DNA of 64,000 bases from Paulownia fortunei (Eukaryota > Streptophyta > Magnoliopsida > Lamiales > Paulowniaceae): positions 18,642,278 through 18,706,277 of the forward strand of contig CM033114.1 of the NCBI GenBank assembly GCA_019321725.1, written 5' to 3'. Below, piece by piece: positions 24,201 through 36,348 of the stretch. The number at the start of each line of letters is the position of its first letter. Position 1 is the stretch's first letter. A program made the translations under genes and the position numbers. The notes below the pieces were generated by a model that was given only the letters and a program-made list of their open reading frames with translations, searched no databases and was not told the DNA's origin.

Positions 24201-27200
24201 CATTCACAGGAACCTATTTTCAGACATGTAAAAAGACTTAAGTTTTCCATCAGAAGTGCACGGAAAGCCTCTACAGAGGGGCTGCAAATCAGCAGATAGA
24301 CATTTGACTCCTAGTGCTGTAGCCTTTTCCCGCATCTTGTAGTGTTAACTATTACGGAAGCCACTAAATTAGGCTAGTAGTTACACATGTTGGGATGTAT
24401 AACTCGGCAGCTGTCTCTATGGGGCTGCAAATCAGCAGATAGACATTTGACTCCTAGAGCTGTAGCCTTTTCCCTCATCTTGTAGTGTTAACTATTACGG
24501 AAGCCACTAAATTAGGCCACTAGTTACACATGTTGGGATGTATAACTCAGCAGCTGTCTTCTTAGACCAAAGTTTGTCCAAGTACTTTGAAACAGGACAT
24601 AATAGGAACTGTTGCAAGAATCTATCCCTCGGATTTGATTAATGACTTGTGTGTCATCTGATTTGCTTTCTATGACTCTTTGATGAAATATGAACAGGTG
24701 ATCATTTTTCATTCAGTGGGAATGTAGTCATTCATTAGTTGCCATATTATTGGACCATGAGAACAGACAAGATGCATCTCGCATATCATACCTGTGAAAA
24801 GGGTTGGTGAATCGGTTCAAAAGGATGGATATATGGCAGTCCAGATCGTTGACAAGGATATTGAGTAGAATGTAAGTAGAGACCAGAGTTCGACCGTGCA
24901 TTGACATGACCAGAACTAAATGGAGACAACATGGTCTCAGCAGGACCATACCCAATACCAGCAGGAGCTGATGGAGCAACCCATGGCCCAGGTAGGTGTT
25001 GGGGAAGAGGTCGAGGTTGGTGCTCAGAAGAAATTGGGGGCCTATGACTTGATCCAAGCTGTGGAAATTCAGTGTTGTAGTTTATTGCAGGTGCATACAT
25101 AGGCTGAATGGTATATGGAACTCCACTAAATCCGAAGCCAGGATCAAACCTCTGCATGTATCTGAGAAAAAAACTTAAAAAATTATTTCCAGGTGTGCTG
25201 ATAATCAACAGAGATTTTTCAATCAATTCAAGCTACTCTATGGACAAAAACTGGATTCATTTCCAAATTGAATCATGCTGAGTTAAAGTGGGAAGATAGG
25301 TACACAAACTATTCTCCATACATCAGAATCCCCTACAAGCTAATGAAATGGTAGAAAATGAAAATAAGATCAATTCTGATGATTAATCAATTTGATACTC
25401 TGTCCATGCTAAAACAAAGAAATATACAAATACAACAGAGAATTGAAAGACTTGCTAACAGAAGGAATAAAAATAGCAGCAAGGCCATGTATGCTACAGA
25501 AAATCCATATTTCAAGACTCTTCAAAATGAAGAAAATTATACTCATAACAAAGATCATATACAACACTAAAGTGGAAGCAGTATCTAGGACTAAAGAAAG
25601 GGAAAAAAAAGGGGGAATGGAGAGAGGGGAAGAGAGTAAAGTATACCTGTCATAGCTCCTGTCATAGTCAGGATCTTTACGATCAACGTCACGATCCCGA
25701 AAGATAGCCACCCTATTATTTGTCTTCGGCCTTCCAATGGGCTCCTTCTCTGTCCTACTTCTAGGTAATCTACTGCTAGATGTAGAAGAGTCAGACAAAC
25801 TTCTGCCAATAATCACATCAGATCCACCACCCGGGAAGATTCTCTCTTCTGCCTTTGTTATCCCTAATGAACCATGCTGGAAACTATCCTGAATCCTTGT
25901 ATCGCTTTCTGGTTTCCCACTGGAACTCCCACTAGAACTGTTGGAACTAAATATCCGTGCTCGAGCCCTATTGTATTCCTCCTTCCTTTCCTCCACACTT
26001 TTAGAACTATTTGATTTTGCAGAATGCGCATTTGAATTGCTATTAATCTGTGACCCCTTTTGGGGCCTCTGCTTGATTGCAACCTTAATAGCACCACTCT
26101 CTTCAGTAGGTAAATTTAGGGGAATGTCAGCAAGACGAACCAATGGAAGTCGGAGATTAGAAGTCTTCCGAACAATGATTCTGGAGCCAGACCCATCGGG
26201 CAGGTTATTATCCAATAAAACCATGGATTGCAGTGAGTAGTGCTGTGCCACACGATGTGCTGCCAAGCGCAAGTAAGAAGTGGGCAGCTGCTGGAACTCC
26301 ATCTGCTCCCTAGTAGGATCCCGAATGAACTTCTCCACATCCTGCTCCATTCGCAACACTGAACAGACATGTAATATCATTATTTTCTTCAGGATCCAGG
26401 GCAAAAGGCCAGAAAAAAAAAAAAAAAAAAGAAGAAGAAATGTACTAGTATCACTATGAGCATAAAAGTGTGAATTAATCATCAGTAAGGCATAATCGTG
26501 TTATTTCATTCATGCAAATTATCTGAGGCAACATTCAAAGTTTATTTTCAGAAGCATAATAGAAGTTTCACAACTATCAATAGTCAATTAATGTTGGTTT
26601 TTGGATTCTAATAACAATGTAAACAGATTTATAACTCTTTGCAGCATAAGTAACGTTTTTACAGAAAAAATAAGTGCAGAAACCATAACTGCACAATTCT
26701 TTGCTTTTTATTCAATTTGAAGGTAGAAAGCTGGACTTGCAGAAGTTTAGGGATACATGAGATAAAATTGAAAATCCATAGACAAATACCGCGATTCTCC
26801 GCAAGTATGCCACATAAGTATTAGGACCCGGTAGGGACAGAGTGGATAATAAAACAAAAGTTCAAATAGTTGTTTTAATTTAACGGATAAAGGCCCAAAT
26901 ATGTTGATAATCAGTCATTCAATGAGGTCAGAATATTCCCAGGTGTGATTTGAATTAAGTTTTTGGTAAGTACTAATCCATTGTTGTAGCCTAACCCTCG
27001 CTGAAATTTTTTCCTACTTGGAACTGCCATACTTCTTTTGACCATACCTGAGCAATATGGGCGGGCATTCGGGTCGGGTTTCAGGGCCCAGAACGACCCA
27101 ATAGGGGTTTTTTAATTTTTTGGGTACTCACTTAAAATATTATATATATGTGTATAACAGGTAGAGGCAGCAAGCTGTTGCCTTGCTGCCTCTGTAACTG

Positions 27201-29852
27201 AGGCAGCAGCAGCAAGCTGTTGCCTTGCTGCCTCTGTAACTGAGGCAGCAGCAGCAAGCTTGCATCTGTCTCCTGTTATTTTTAAGAGGGGAGAGAAGGG
27301 GGGAACCCAAAACCTGACTGGATCAGGTACCCAACCGAATGTTGGGTACCCGAGTATATTGGGTTGGCGACGGGTACCAAAATATGCTACCCGACTTGGT
27401 GGTTACCCAACCCAATATAAGAAAGCCAATACAGCAGAGAACCACCAAATGAATCATTGACCATATTTGAGCAATATTAGATAGATATTGCCAGTAAGGG
27501 GAGTAATAAAAGAAAATAGAGCATAGAACAACTGAATGAATTGAAACCCACTTATAAGACAGAAGATTGAAAAAAAAGGGCTTCAAGTTCTCCAAGGGGT
27601 GATTTTACATCGTCATTGTAGCTACTGCTTCATTCCAAATTTTGAATAACAATTCCCCGCATAGGGGATCCATCTTCCCTGACTTGAATCAACTTCACCT
27701 ACCTGGCTCAACATTTAGATTAAGGGTTAATTATAGAAACTACCTAATGTTTAGCCTATTTACAGAGCTACCCCTCTAATTTTCAAAAATTACACTGCTC
27801 AAGTTTCCAAATATACAGGCGCAAATACTGAGGGCAAAGTTGTCCGTTTATATTTTTAATTTTCAGCATTTTTCTTTCTTTTTTTTTTCAACTTTATGTC
27901 AACTTTCCGTCAGGGGTAAAAAGGACTTTCACAACTTACTGTAATTTTTTTCAGTCTTTTGTTAATCGTGGGGGCATTTGTAATTCCAAACTTAGAGGAG
28001 TAGAGGGGTAGTTTCGGTACAAAGGCCAAAACTCAAGGATGGTTTCTCTAATTAAACCTTAGATTAATCTGGAAAATAGCCCCCCTTGCTTGTGAAATAT
28101 TCAGGTTTAATTTGTATGTTTCCCTTCTATTCTCTAAGTTGCCCCTCCATAATATTATATTTACAATTCTCTAACAAGCATTTAAGTCAGCCTAGAATTG
28201 AGATTTAAAACCATTTTTGCAACCATAAACTGTCATGACACAAAGCCGGCCAGTTCATCTAAAAAAACTTTCTTAAACTCTATTCTGTAAACTGTAGTCA
28301 TATACCATCCTTTTATAGCAAAATAATCTACTGAATCATTCACATGCTATGCATGTGTCTTTATCATGTTCAGAAATTAGCTTAGACTAATCATATCAAG
28401 CTGTTACCATATTTAATGTCGATGTTCTGTTAAAAACTTTCAGGTTGAATATAGACTTCTGCTGCCTGGCTTTGTAATGGCAACTCTGTAGGCAGCCAAG
28501 CAAAATTCAATATTCAACACCCCCGCCGCCAATAATAATAATAATTATTATTATTATTATAAATGAATTAACAAATAAATAAAAGCGTACATCTATGGTC
28601 AGTGCTCCTTCTAAGACTCAGCCACGCAATTAGGCAAAACATAACAAACTCCAAATTGATACATTATAAGCTTCACTTAGCAAACCACAAAATATCCTTA
28701 AGTAAAATTATTGAAGACAACCAAACCCAATACAACTTGTAGAACTGCATTAAAAGCTGAAGTGGGGCATGCCAACGAGCTACAAATTATTCATTGAGCA
28801 CTCAAGAATTCTATAAAATAGCCTGAACTTTGGAAAGTTCTGTCTTGCCCTAAAAAAAATTCAGGGAGGTCTCGCGATTTGGTGCTACCAAGAAGCATCA
28901 CATGTCAGATTTTCCAAAATTAGAATGGAAATATAGCTAAGAGCCTCTGCGTTCAGATTCACAACATCTTGCTCAGAATTTCTGTAATCCATCAGCAAAA
29001 AAAGCACAAATACGGTAATTTCCCAAGCCTATATGTGCTATCTCCTTGAAGTGACCCTACCTCCAACTTCATAAAATAATAGCGCTCAATAAGTGCACAG
29101 AGCTTCTCTTTTTTGGTGTTCAAATTCTGCTGGCCTTCCATGGCTTCCTGCCTCCTTAATTTTAACTGTGCATGGTGGTTCAGCAGTTACAGTTCATAAT
29201 TGATTTGAAATTTTTAATTCAATAGTATATGATAGCTGAGTTTCCCTTTTGAAAAAATTATTCTAAAATGTAGCTTACTGTCTATCTCGAAAGCGAGTTT
29301 CACCCACTCAACATAAATATAACTTTATCAACAATTACTAGAAAGCTCTAATTAGAATTCCTTATCCAAAGAATCAATAAGGGAAATAATTCACAGTTTA
29401 CAGAGAAAAATCACGAACCATATCAGACAAATATATTCAATAACTAACGGAATCATGTTGGGCCAAATGTACAACTCTTTTGCAAACAACACAACTAGTA
29501 AATTGAGAAAAGAAAACACGGAAAACAGCTAGCAGCGCACGGACAACCCAAAATTACTTCAAGAAAACTCACCAGAGAGGCGCTCGCGAGGATTCTGTAT
29601 AGCTTCCCGCAAAAACTGATCCACCGTGTTAATCAAATCATCCGACGTACCCAAACACACACTCAAACCCGAACCCATATTCAAACCCGAACCGGAGCCC
29701 TCAGCTATCTCATCCTGCTTATTACCGCTACTATTAGAATCCTTTCTGGAGGAAAGCATGAGGCGGCGCATGCTGGCGTCCACGTCAGCTACCTCCCACG
29801 ACTCCGGACCGTCCTCCGCCGAGGCCAACGACGCCGTTGCAGGGCCCTCCAT
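21226..29852 (-). CDS. R3H and SUZ domain RNA-binding protein
   Basis: Four minus-strand exons join in frame: 29852-29573, 26358-25647, 25161-24792 and 21276-21226, encoding 470 residues. Residues 90-157 form an R3H domain, with the defining Arg-x3-His at R124-H128 (RLAAH), which binds single-stranded nucleic acid. Residues about 165-232 contain a SUZ motif (EERKEEYNRARARIF), an RNA-binding element often found next to R3H. Residues 330-454 are Pro/Gln/Tyr-rich and probably disordered. The last exon codes only the tail DASFGLARPR, which I recognise as a conserved end of this plant family. Intron 1 is 3.2 kb (a MULE-type MITE and hairpin repeats) and intron 3 is 3.5 kb (a TRIM and a tandem duplication). 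The start is the only ATG heading the acidic N-terminus. The role is presumed mRNA binding; targets are unknown. Confidence 0.9.
21725..21850 (+). mobile_element. Possible tRNA-derived SINE fragment in R3H intron 3
   Basis: A box-A-like stretch (GTAGCCTGTTGGGTTGGTAAG) is followed about 40 bp later by a box-B-like GGGTTCGAAAC, then AGTATCCTCCTTT and a short A-run. This order is typical of plant tRNA-derived SINEs. No tRNA fold is complete and no target duplication was found. Confidence 0.4.
23347..23834 (+). mobile_element. TRIM (miniature LTR retrotransposon) in R3H intron 3
   Basis: Two direct repeats flank a 113-bp interior. The 5' LTR is 23347-23528, starting TGTAATATCCC and ending GTGACA. 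The 3' LTR is 23642-23834, starting TGTAGCATCCC and ending GTGACA. Two bases after the 5' LTR is TGGTATGAGAG at 23531, close to the initiator-methionine tRNA primer site TGGTATCAGAGC. There is no protein-coding frame, so mobilisation would need enzymes from another element. The LTRs differ from each other by many substitutions and small indels, which implies an old insertion. It sits in sense on the + strand, opposite to the host gene. A third LTR copy lies at 3925-4109. Confidence 0.85.
23531..23541 (+). promoter_or_regulatory. Primer binding site of the TRIM
   Basis: TGGTATGAGAG matches ten of the eleven leading bases of the plant Met-initiator tRNA primer site. It sits two bases after the 5' LTR, the expected spacing for reverse-transcription priming. 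Confidence 0.75.
24278..24559. repeat. 143-bp tandem duplication in R3H intron 3
   Basis: The block beginning GGGGCTGCAAATCAGCAG occurs at 24278 and again at 24421 with only a few mismatches, through to CAGCTGTCT at about 24408-24416 and 24551-24559. The near identity indicates a recent local duplication. It lies within the intron, not in an exon. Confidence 0.85.
27164..27260. repeat. 42-bp tandem repeat with internal hairpins (R3H intron 1)
   Basis: CAAGCTGTTG recurs at 27171 and 27213, with a truncated third copy at 27255, a 42-bp period. Each full unit contains GAGGCAGCAAG and, seven bases later, its exact reverse complement CTTGCTGCCTC, so each can fold into an 11-bp stem. CAG/CTG triplets are abundant. 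Confidence 0.85.
27326..27419. repeat. Nested palindromes in R3H intron 1
   Basis: GGTACCCAAC (27326-27335), a 5-base loop and GTTGGGTACC (27341-27350) form a perfect 10-bp stem. TATATTGGGTTGG (27355-27367) pairs perfectly with CCAACCCAATATA (27407-27419). The arms are GGGT-rich, like the flanking 27060-27125 segment, suggesting a decayed foldback repeat. Confidence 0.8.
27724..28058. mobile_element. MULE-type MITE with 9-bp target-site duplication
   Basis: The 335-bp element starts GGGTTAATTATAGAAAC and its right end reads, in reverse complement, GGTTTAATTAGAGAAAC. Similarity continues inward through a shared CTACCCCTCTA block. It is flanked by identical 9-mers TTAGATTAA at 27715-27723 and 28059-28067. 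Long TIRs with a 9-bp duplication are the hallmark of Mutator-like elements. There is no coding capacity. It lies in R3H intron 1. Confidence 0.8.
28531..28560. repeat. (AAT)n/(ATT)n palindromic microsatellite
   Basis: A run of about five AAT triplets is followed by about six ATT triplets, making a self-complementary AT hairpin within R3H intron 1. Confidence 0.8.
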
Positions 29853-30118
29853 AAACGCCTCGAATAATCTTGTCCGATTAAGACGTAGCGAGTCTTTAGA
29901 GCTTGATTCTAGAACAGCAAATCATCAAATCCAGCTGAAATTCGAGGAAACATGAGCCCCCGATTCGGAAAACCAGTCGAAATTCATCTAAATCATCTGC
30001 TAAATTTATGGAAAACTGAATTTCAGATTAGGGTTTCGAGAGAGAGATGGGGGGGAAAATAAAAGAGAAGAAAGATAGGGTTTGACGACTGTTTTTATGT
30101 TTTCTTTTTCTTATTTAT

Positions 30119-30178
30119 GCGTTTGCGTTTGCGTTTGCGTTTGCTTTTGCTTTTGCTTTTGCTTTTGCTTTTGCTTCG
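30119..30178. repeat. Hexamer microsatellite (GCGTTT)4(GCTTTT)5 upstream of the R3H gene
   Basis: Four exact GCGTTT units (30119-30142) are followed by five exact GCTTTT units (30143-30172) and a degenerate GCTTCG. It lies about 270 bp upstream of the R3H start codon, in its promoter or 5' leader, and reads as AAACGC/AAAAGC units in the sense of that gene. It is not a telomere repeat. Confidence 0.9.
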
Positions 30179-30339
30179 GGAGTACGGTGAGGTTGGCACG
30201 TGCAAGCCACGTGATGTCCGATGTAATAATCCTTTCTTCATGAATCTGGATTCTCCGCTATGGGAATTCGTGTCAGCTTTGGGTTGGCCAATAGAATGTG
30301 TGAAAGGGTTGTACTTTTTTGGATATAAATAATCAATTC

Positions 30340-33300
30340 ATTAGTTGATTGTTATCTGTAATTCTGAAATCTTAGGCAATATTTGATTTATTTTTACAAA
30401 ATTATTTGTATTTTTTAAAAATAAAAATGTGTTTGATAAGTATAGAAATTATTTTTATTTCCAAAAAATCCCAAAATAACATTTTCTAAAGCTTTCTCAT
30501 CTTTATACATATTCTAATTAAAAATTATTTGTATTTTTTAAAAAATAAAAACATGTTTGATAAGTATAAAAATAATATTTTTATTTCCAAAAAATCCCAA
30601 AATAATTTTTCATTTTTCTAAAGCTTTCTCATCTTTATATATTTTCTAATTATTACATCAAATCAAAAATATATATATTCGTGTATATCAAATCAGTACA
30701 ATAATAAATAATATTTATATATTTATTTTTATCTACTAATTTATCTTATATATATTTTAAATTATTACTATTATTATAATGCAATATAAAATTTTAATAT
30801 GATATCACTATCCAAATAAATATAAAATTATTAAAATAAAAAAAATCAACTCCATAATAATTCAATCAAAACACATTTTTCACAACAAAGCATCATATCT
30901 TTATTTTTCAACAACTTATTCAAATATATTTCCTCCCGCATTTCCTAATCTCACTTATGAAATATATTATCCGAAAATATTTTTGGACACGGAAATAATA
31001 CCAAACATAATAGTAGTTTTTTTTGTTTAAGCTAAAAATGGATATTATTTTACTTTCAACATAGTTTCTCAATATCTTAATGGGTGCAAACTAATTGATC
31101 CTTTGAAAGTAATGAATGTATGTATTTGATCATTTTCCTAAAAAAAGTATCATGAAGTGGGAATTATATTTTTGAAAAACAAAAAATCATTGAAATTTAA
31201 TTTCGTAATACACCATTAAAACATATAGATTCAATTATTTATTTATTTTAAACTCAAATGCAGGTAAAAAATTTGAAACAATTTCATCCAATGATGGATA
31301 AGTGTAATATATAAACATTCCTATTTTTTATGAAAAATATTAAGTTTTATTTGAAAATGTTTTCAATATTTTTGGAGAGAAATGTCACTATAGATGTAGG
31401 ATGAAAAATTGAAAAGAAGGTTAGATTTGTCCAAAGGTACAACTGGTGAGAAGCTAATAACAGGAATCCAATTGTGTATACGCAGGCCAATATAGAATTA
31501 CACGAGCAGGATTATGGACGATAACAAGGTGAATTCAAACTTATTTGAACTCGATCTAAACTTATTTTTTTTTAGATGAATATTAACAATATAAATTGAT
31601 TTGAATTGAGTTTTGAATTTTTTATTTTCAAATTCTATCAAAATCCAACTTGTTTAATTTTTTATTTTTAAAAAATTTATTATATATATTTGTATGATAT
31701 TTTTTAAAAATTAAAATTTTAAAAGTTTTAATAATATTTAAAAAAATAATATTTTTAAATTATAAAATATGCCTGATGAATTCATTGAATTTGAATTTAA
31801 AATAAATTAAAAAATTTTAATAAATTGAATATTAGGTCAACCCAACCCAACCAAACCAAAACTCAATCTGTATCCATGCGTAGGAATGGGAACCGGAAGG
31901 GGATAGTGGAGAATCTAAAGGAAGCATGTAATGGGGCCTACAAGAAAGGTAGACTTAAAGGTGATTGGGATTTGAGAGGGACAGAGAATGATAATATCTA
32001 TTTGGATCTAGTGGGGGTTATATATTTTTATTTTTATTTTTATTTTTATTCTAAAAAATAAAGACCTTGACTTGTGGAAAAATAGATACTCAATTATTAG
32101 AAAAGTAAATGGGGGATGTTGTGTGTGTGTTTGTGCTTTTCTTTTTTTCTTTTTTTTCCTTTTTGTTTGAGGTTGAGGAGGGCATGAAAAGGAAAAATTG
32201 AGTCGAAATATTGACAACAAATAAGCAAATAAATTAGGAAATATGTGTTAAGCTATAAAAGATTTCCAACAAAACTTTTGAAAAATTGATTCGATGGAAA
32301 TATGTTTTAGTAAAATGTAAAATTGGCTTTTAGAAGAATTGATTCTCCTAAATGTTGGGATTGTACAAGTCCCGAAATGCAATGCATAAGTAGTAAAAAT
32401 TTAAAAAAAAAATTAACCAAAATATGACACATAAATGTGATTGCATAATTATGAGTAATTTAATTTTTGTGATGAATGTTTAAACTTTTACCTATAAGCT
32501 TAAAAGGACAATGAAATGATTCGAATCTTCCTATTGCTTAAATCCAAAATTCTTGAATTCATGTAAAACTTCATATGAAAACGATTCACCTTAGAGATTC
32601 AAATGTGATGATGTATGAAAATTTAAGGATTAATTTAACGACTTACAATACTAAGGGAGTATATCAAAAATTGTCAGACGTTAGTGCGCACCTGCAAAAC
32701 ACAGCCCTAGGATCGTCCCCAGATTATGTCCCCTTGTCACCTGGAGCCAGGATTTATTTATCTAGGATGTTAGACCTTGGTATCCAACCTCTAACTGAGC
32801 AATGACTTTCTCTATATAGTTGGGCTCTTTAGTTCCATTATATTAAGAAATCTTAACATATCATCATATTGATCGGTTATATTTGTAGTACATAAGTCGC
32901 ATTCTGGTAATGCTAAGTGTCTATTTACATAACGACAAAATTATTCATCATCACTTGCCCCTCACTTCTTGGGCGCAAAATCAATAGATACTCAAGAAGT
33001 ATTCAGAGATATGTGAAAGAATTATTATTTTAGCGCAATATTTTGTATTGTGCTATGGAATTTTTATCCTCCAGTCACATTTCAAACTCTTATAAATTAA
33101 TTTATATGGTAAATGATTTCATTTCACTCTCATTTTATATTTGAAAGTTGTAGAGATAAGTAAAAATTGCGGATGAAAAATTACCAGTTGAGGTATAGTT
33201 CTTGGCTAAAGTAGCATTAGACCTCTGCTCCTCAACTCTTCAGTTCTTAGTAAAAGTAAAAATCCTTACCAGCTTGTTAAGGCATGTCTTCATTCTTCCT

Positions 33301-34540
33301 TTGCTCCTTAGTGTTACTTAATTCACTAAGGTCTATTTTTCACTTCACAATGCCTCAGTTTTGCTAGGAGTGGTGCCAAGGTCTTCCTAAAGTCCACTTC
33401 ATTCAATCACTTGCAATAAAAATAATATGATAGGGTAGCAAAAAAACCATCGTGCATGCAGACTTGGTAAGAGAGAAAAGCAGAAATGTTTAGTAGGTAG
33501 CCTAGAATTGTAACTTCAAATTTATTTGTCCTTTGCTTTGATATTTTAGCTTTCTATCACTAGCTCATTTTCCAAAGTCTGGCCATCTCAAAATCCTTAG
33601 CCATCCTTAGCTGTCTGTAGTGCTTTATTTTATCCATTGTACAATTAATGTATCTTTGGCAAGTGCTTCAATGAACTCTCAAGACTATACAGGAAACATA
33701 CGTCTTATCTTTAAGTGCAATGCCAATACCTTAGCTTGAGAGACCGAATCCTTAGCTATCCAAGGTTCGTACCTTACTTTTCCAAGTCACCTGCTTTGCA
33801 AAGCTTTTGCTGAAACTTGTTGAAATTTTTTGGCCTAATAATTGCATGTGAGTCCTTAAAATCCACCACTAAATTATTTTACCAACACCTGACTTCAGTA
33901 TCTTTGATAGTTGTTATTTAATAGAATGATTTTGCAATTTAGAGCATTGCCTCTAGCAATGAAATGTATTTTTATCTCTTATGTAGTCACTTGATATTTC
34001 AACACTTGAGAAGAATAAGTCCTTAGCCAAGTTTTTTCCACTAAATCAAAAGGCAAGTTTCACCTCTCTTCAATTTCAATTGTTGCAAAACTTACACTAA
34101 GAAGAAATCTAACAATATTTTCTTTTTCTCAACAAGGAATCTTTAGAAAAGGTAAGTAGAGCTTCACAATTTTTTCTTCCGCCATTTTTTTTCTTAGATT
34201 TGAACAACCATTTTCACCTTAGAGCTAAGGTCTCCCTTATAGCACTTGATAAACTTTATTTTCTCTTAACAAGAGAAAATAATAAATTCCTTAGCACCTT
34301 TCAATATCGAAAGATAATGTCCATTGTTTTCCAAAGCATAAATTTCTTCACTTAGTTTTTTAAAATACTCCTTAGCTAGAGAAAATTTTACTCACTTGGA
34401 ACTTATTTCACTTTCAGCTGGGGGCTTTGATTTCTTGGCATGTAGTACAAATCTGAACTAATTTCATCTTAGTGAAGTGTCCTAGAACTCTCCTATAAAT
34501 TCTTACCATGTTATATGAGAGTTTGGATAAGCTTTCAGAT
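30340..34540. other. AT-rich intergenic region
   Basis: No gene is recognisable. At 30390-30660 two nearly identical stretches of about 150 bp (TTATTTGTATTTTTTAAAAA... to ...AAAGCTTTCTCATCTTTATA) lie in tandem. The part at 33.2-34.5 kb is less AT-rich, with many CCTTAGC words. It probably belongs to the decayed retroelement that follows. Confidence 0.5.
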
Positions 34541-34600
34541 ACTCCATTAACTGAACTTTATACTTCTCACTAAAAAAATATAGGTTGTACTCGAAATACA

Positions 34601-36348
34601 ATGCGTAGAGCTAGGTCTAAGGTTATTGATTTTGATGATGAAATTTCTATTCTTACTGAGGGTGAAGTAGAGAGGTTTAAAATGATGTCTTATTTCCCCA
34701 GACATTGGGATCACTACATTCCAAGGACTGGAGAGGACGATTTGAGTATATTGCCACCAGTGTGGCTTTGTTTGTACGAGGATATGTTTCACTCTGGTCT
34801 AAGGTTTCCTTTACACCCCCATCATCATAGAGCTACTCAAATTTTAATTTTTGTTCGGTCCAACTTACCCCTAATGCTTGGAGAATCATCATAGGATTCA
34901 TGACCTTAACAATCTCAGGGTCAATTTTTGTAAATGTTGTTGTCTTTGCTTATATATATAGAATCCAATAACACCCTGGAGCAAGAGCTTGTGGTATTTT
35001 ATTTCTATGAGTAAGACTAAGCCTTTTATTGATGCTTCCAACAAAACTAAGGATTGGAGGTCAAGATTTTCCTATGTTTTTCAAGAGGGTTTTCTATGGA
35101 ATTATAGTTATTATCTTCCTTTAATGCTTAAACTTGGCAAAGATGAAGAGCAAGCAAAATTGGCACTTGTTATTTGAGGTTCGGTAAGCTTAGATGAGCA
35201 CATAACTGAAGATAACTAGATAGCAGCGGGAATGAGTCATTCTCACTCGTTAATAGTCGTAGACCTTAGTTGCCCTTTATACTCTTCTTCATCTATTTGA
35301 TATTTACATATATTGTTACCATTAAGTTGACATCTTTATCCTTTTTCATGCAGGCATAGAGGTTGGCAAGGCGAGGAAGATAGATAGGGCTAAGGTCTTG
35401 GTACAAGCCGCCTAGAGACAAGCATCTCAATACTCTAGTAGATTAGCCCAACCATGTGGTCCACTACTTAAGAGATTACTACTTCTTTATTCTGAGAGAT
35501 CTAGACCTTTGCCTAGGCATCGGACTTTCCTTATTGAGCCTGGCATAGAGAAAAGAGTGAGTTCAAACCCTTACATTGGCACTAGGGAGTATGATGCTCT
35601 TTTACATGACATTAGGGATCTTACATCTGGGAGTGTGGCCACAATTCAGCCAACAAGTTTTGCCCCCAAGTCAATGATGGTGATTTCCTGTTCAATCGAG
35701 ATACTGCAGTAGAGGTGACGTCCAACCTTTTATCCCCTAGTGATAAGACTAAGGTTGCGGAGGCTATTTTTTGAAGCATTATCTTATGATGGCTATGATC
35801 TCTTAGCTAAGGTATTCATTTACTCAACCTTGTAACATTCCCCTTTTGCTGAGCACTATACTGATATACCTTTATTTGTATTTTAGCTTCTTACCCACCA
35901 CGGTATGGTTCTCAAGATTAACCATAGAAGTAAGAGGGTTAATGAGCTTATCTTGGAGTTAGAGAAGGAGACCGCACACAAGTTTCAGACTGAGATAACA
36001 TTGGATGCAAAGATAGCAGATGTAGACTGCTTAAAGAAATATGCTGGCAATTTGAATGAGAGTCTTGCTTCCTTAGAGCTAAGAATTGAAGAAACCCATC
36101 AGCAAGTCGGTGAGGCCAACAAGAGAGCTGACGAAGCAGAGAAGGCCAATGAAGCTATGGAAGATGTGCTCTTAGACCATTGGTTAGACGGTTTTGCAGT
36201 TTGTAAGCAGATGTTTGTTACAGTTGATCCTTTGTTCGATGTTAGTTGTCTAGTTCCTTCTTTTTCAAAGCCCATCTCGAGTGGTTCGATTGATAATCTG
36301 GGGTCTATAGTCCCTGGTGTGAGGCAGAGAGAGTTGGGGATGATGTAG
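34601..36348 (+). pseudogene. Retroelement-derived ORF remnant, Transposase_28-type (gypsy-associated)
   Basis: The frame at 34601-34890 contains PRHWDHYIP, LCLYEDMFHSGLRFPLHP and a sequence resembling the plant 'putative gypsy type transposon' domain. A frameshift follows: the family-like continuation TPNAWRIIIGFMT is in another frame near 34865. A third piece at 34989-35175 includes KDWRSRFSYVFQEGF. At 35905-36348 a 147-codon frame has a coiled-coil stretch (alternating Glu/Lys/Ala, including EANKRADEAEKANEAMEDVL), as in the C-terminal part of such proteins. Frameshifts and stops show a broken copy. Such ORFs accompany LTR elements as extra genes; their role is unknown. Confidence 0.6.

Noticed and set aside
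24654..24677. Alternative terminal R3H exon reading SHRKQIR after an in-phase AG
   Set aside because: The acceptor is poor and the peptide is not recognisable. The exon at 21276-21226 is also in phase and carries the conserved family tail.
30119..30178. Hexamer array as an interstitial telomere repeat
   Set aside because: The units are GCGTTT and GCTTTT, not the plant TTTAGGG heptamer.
32575..32805. Open frame of 76 codons in the AT-rich region
   Set aside because: No recognisable motif, splice partner or conserved feature.
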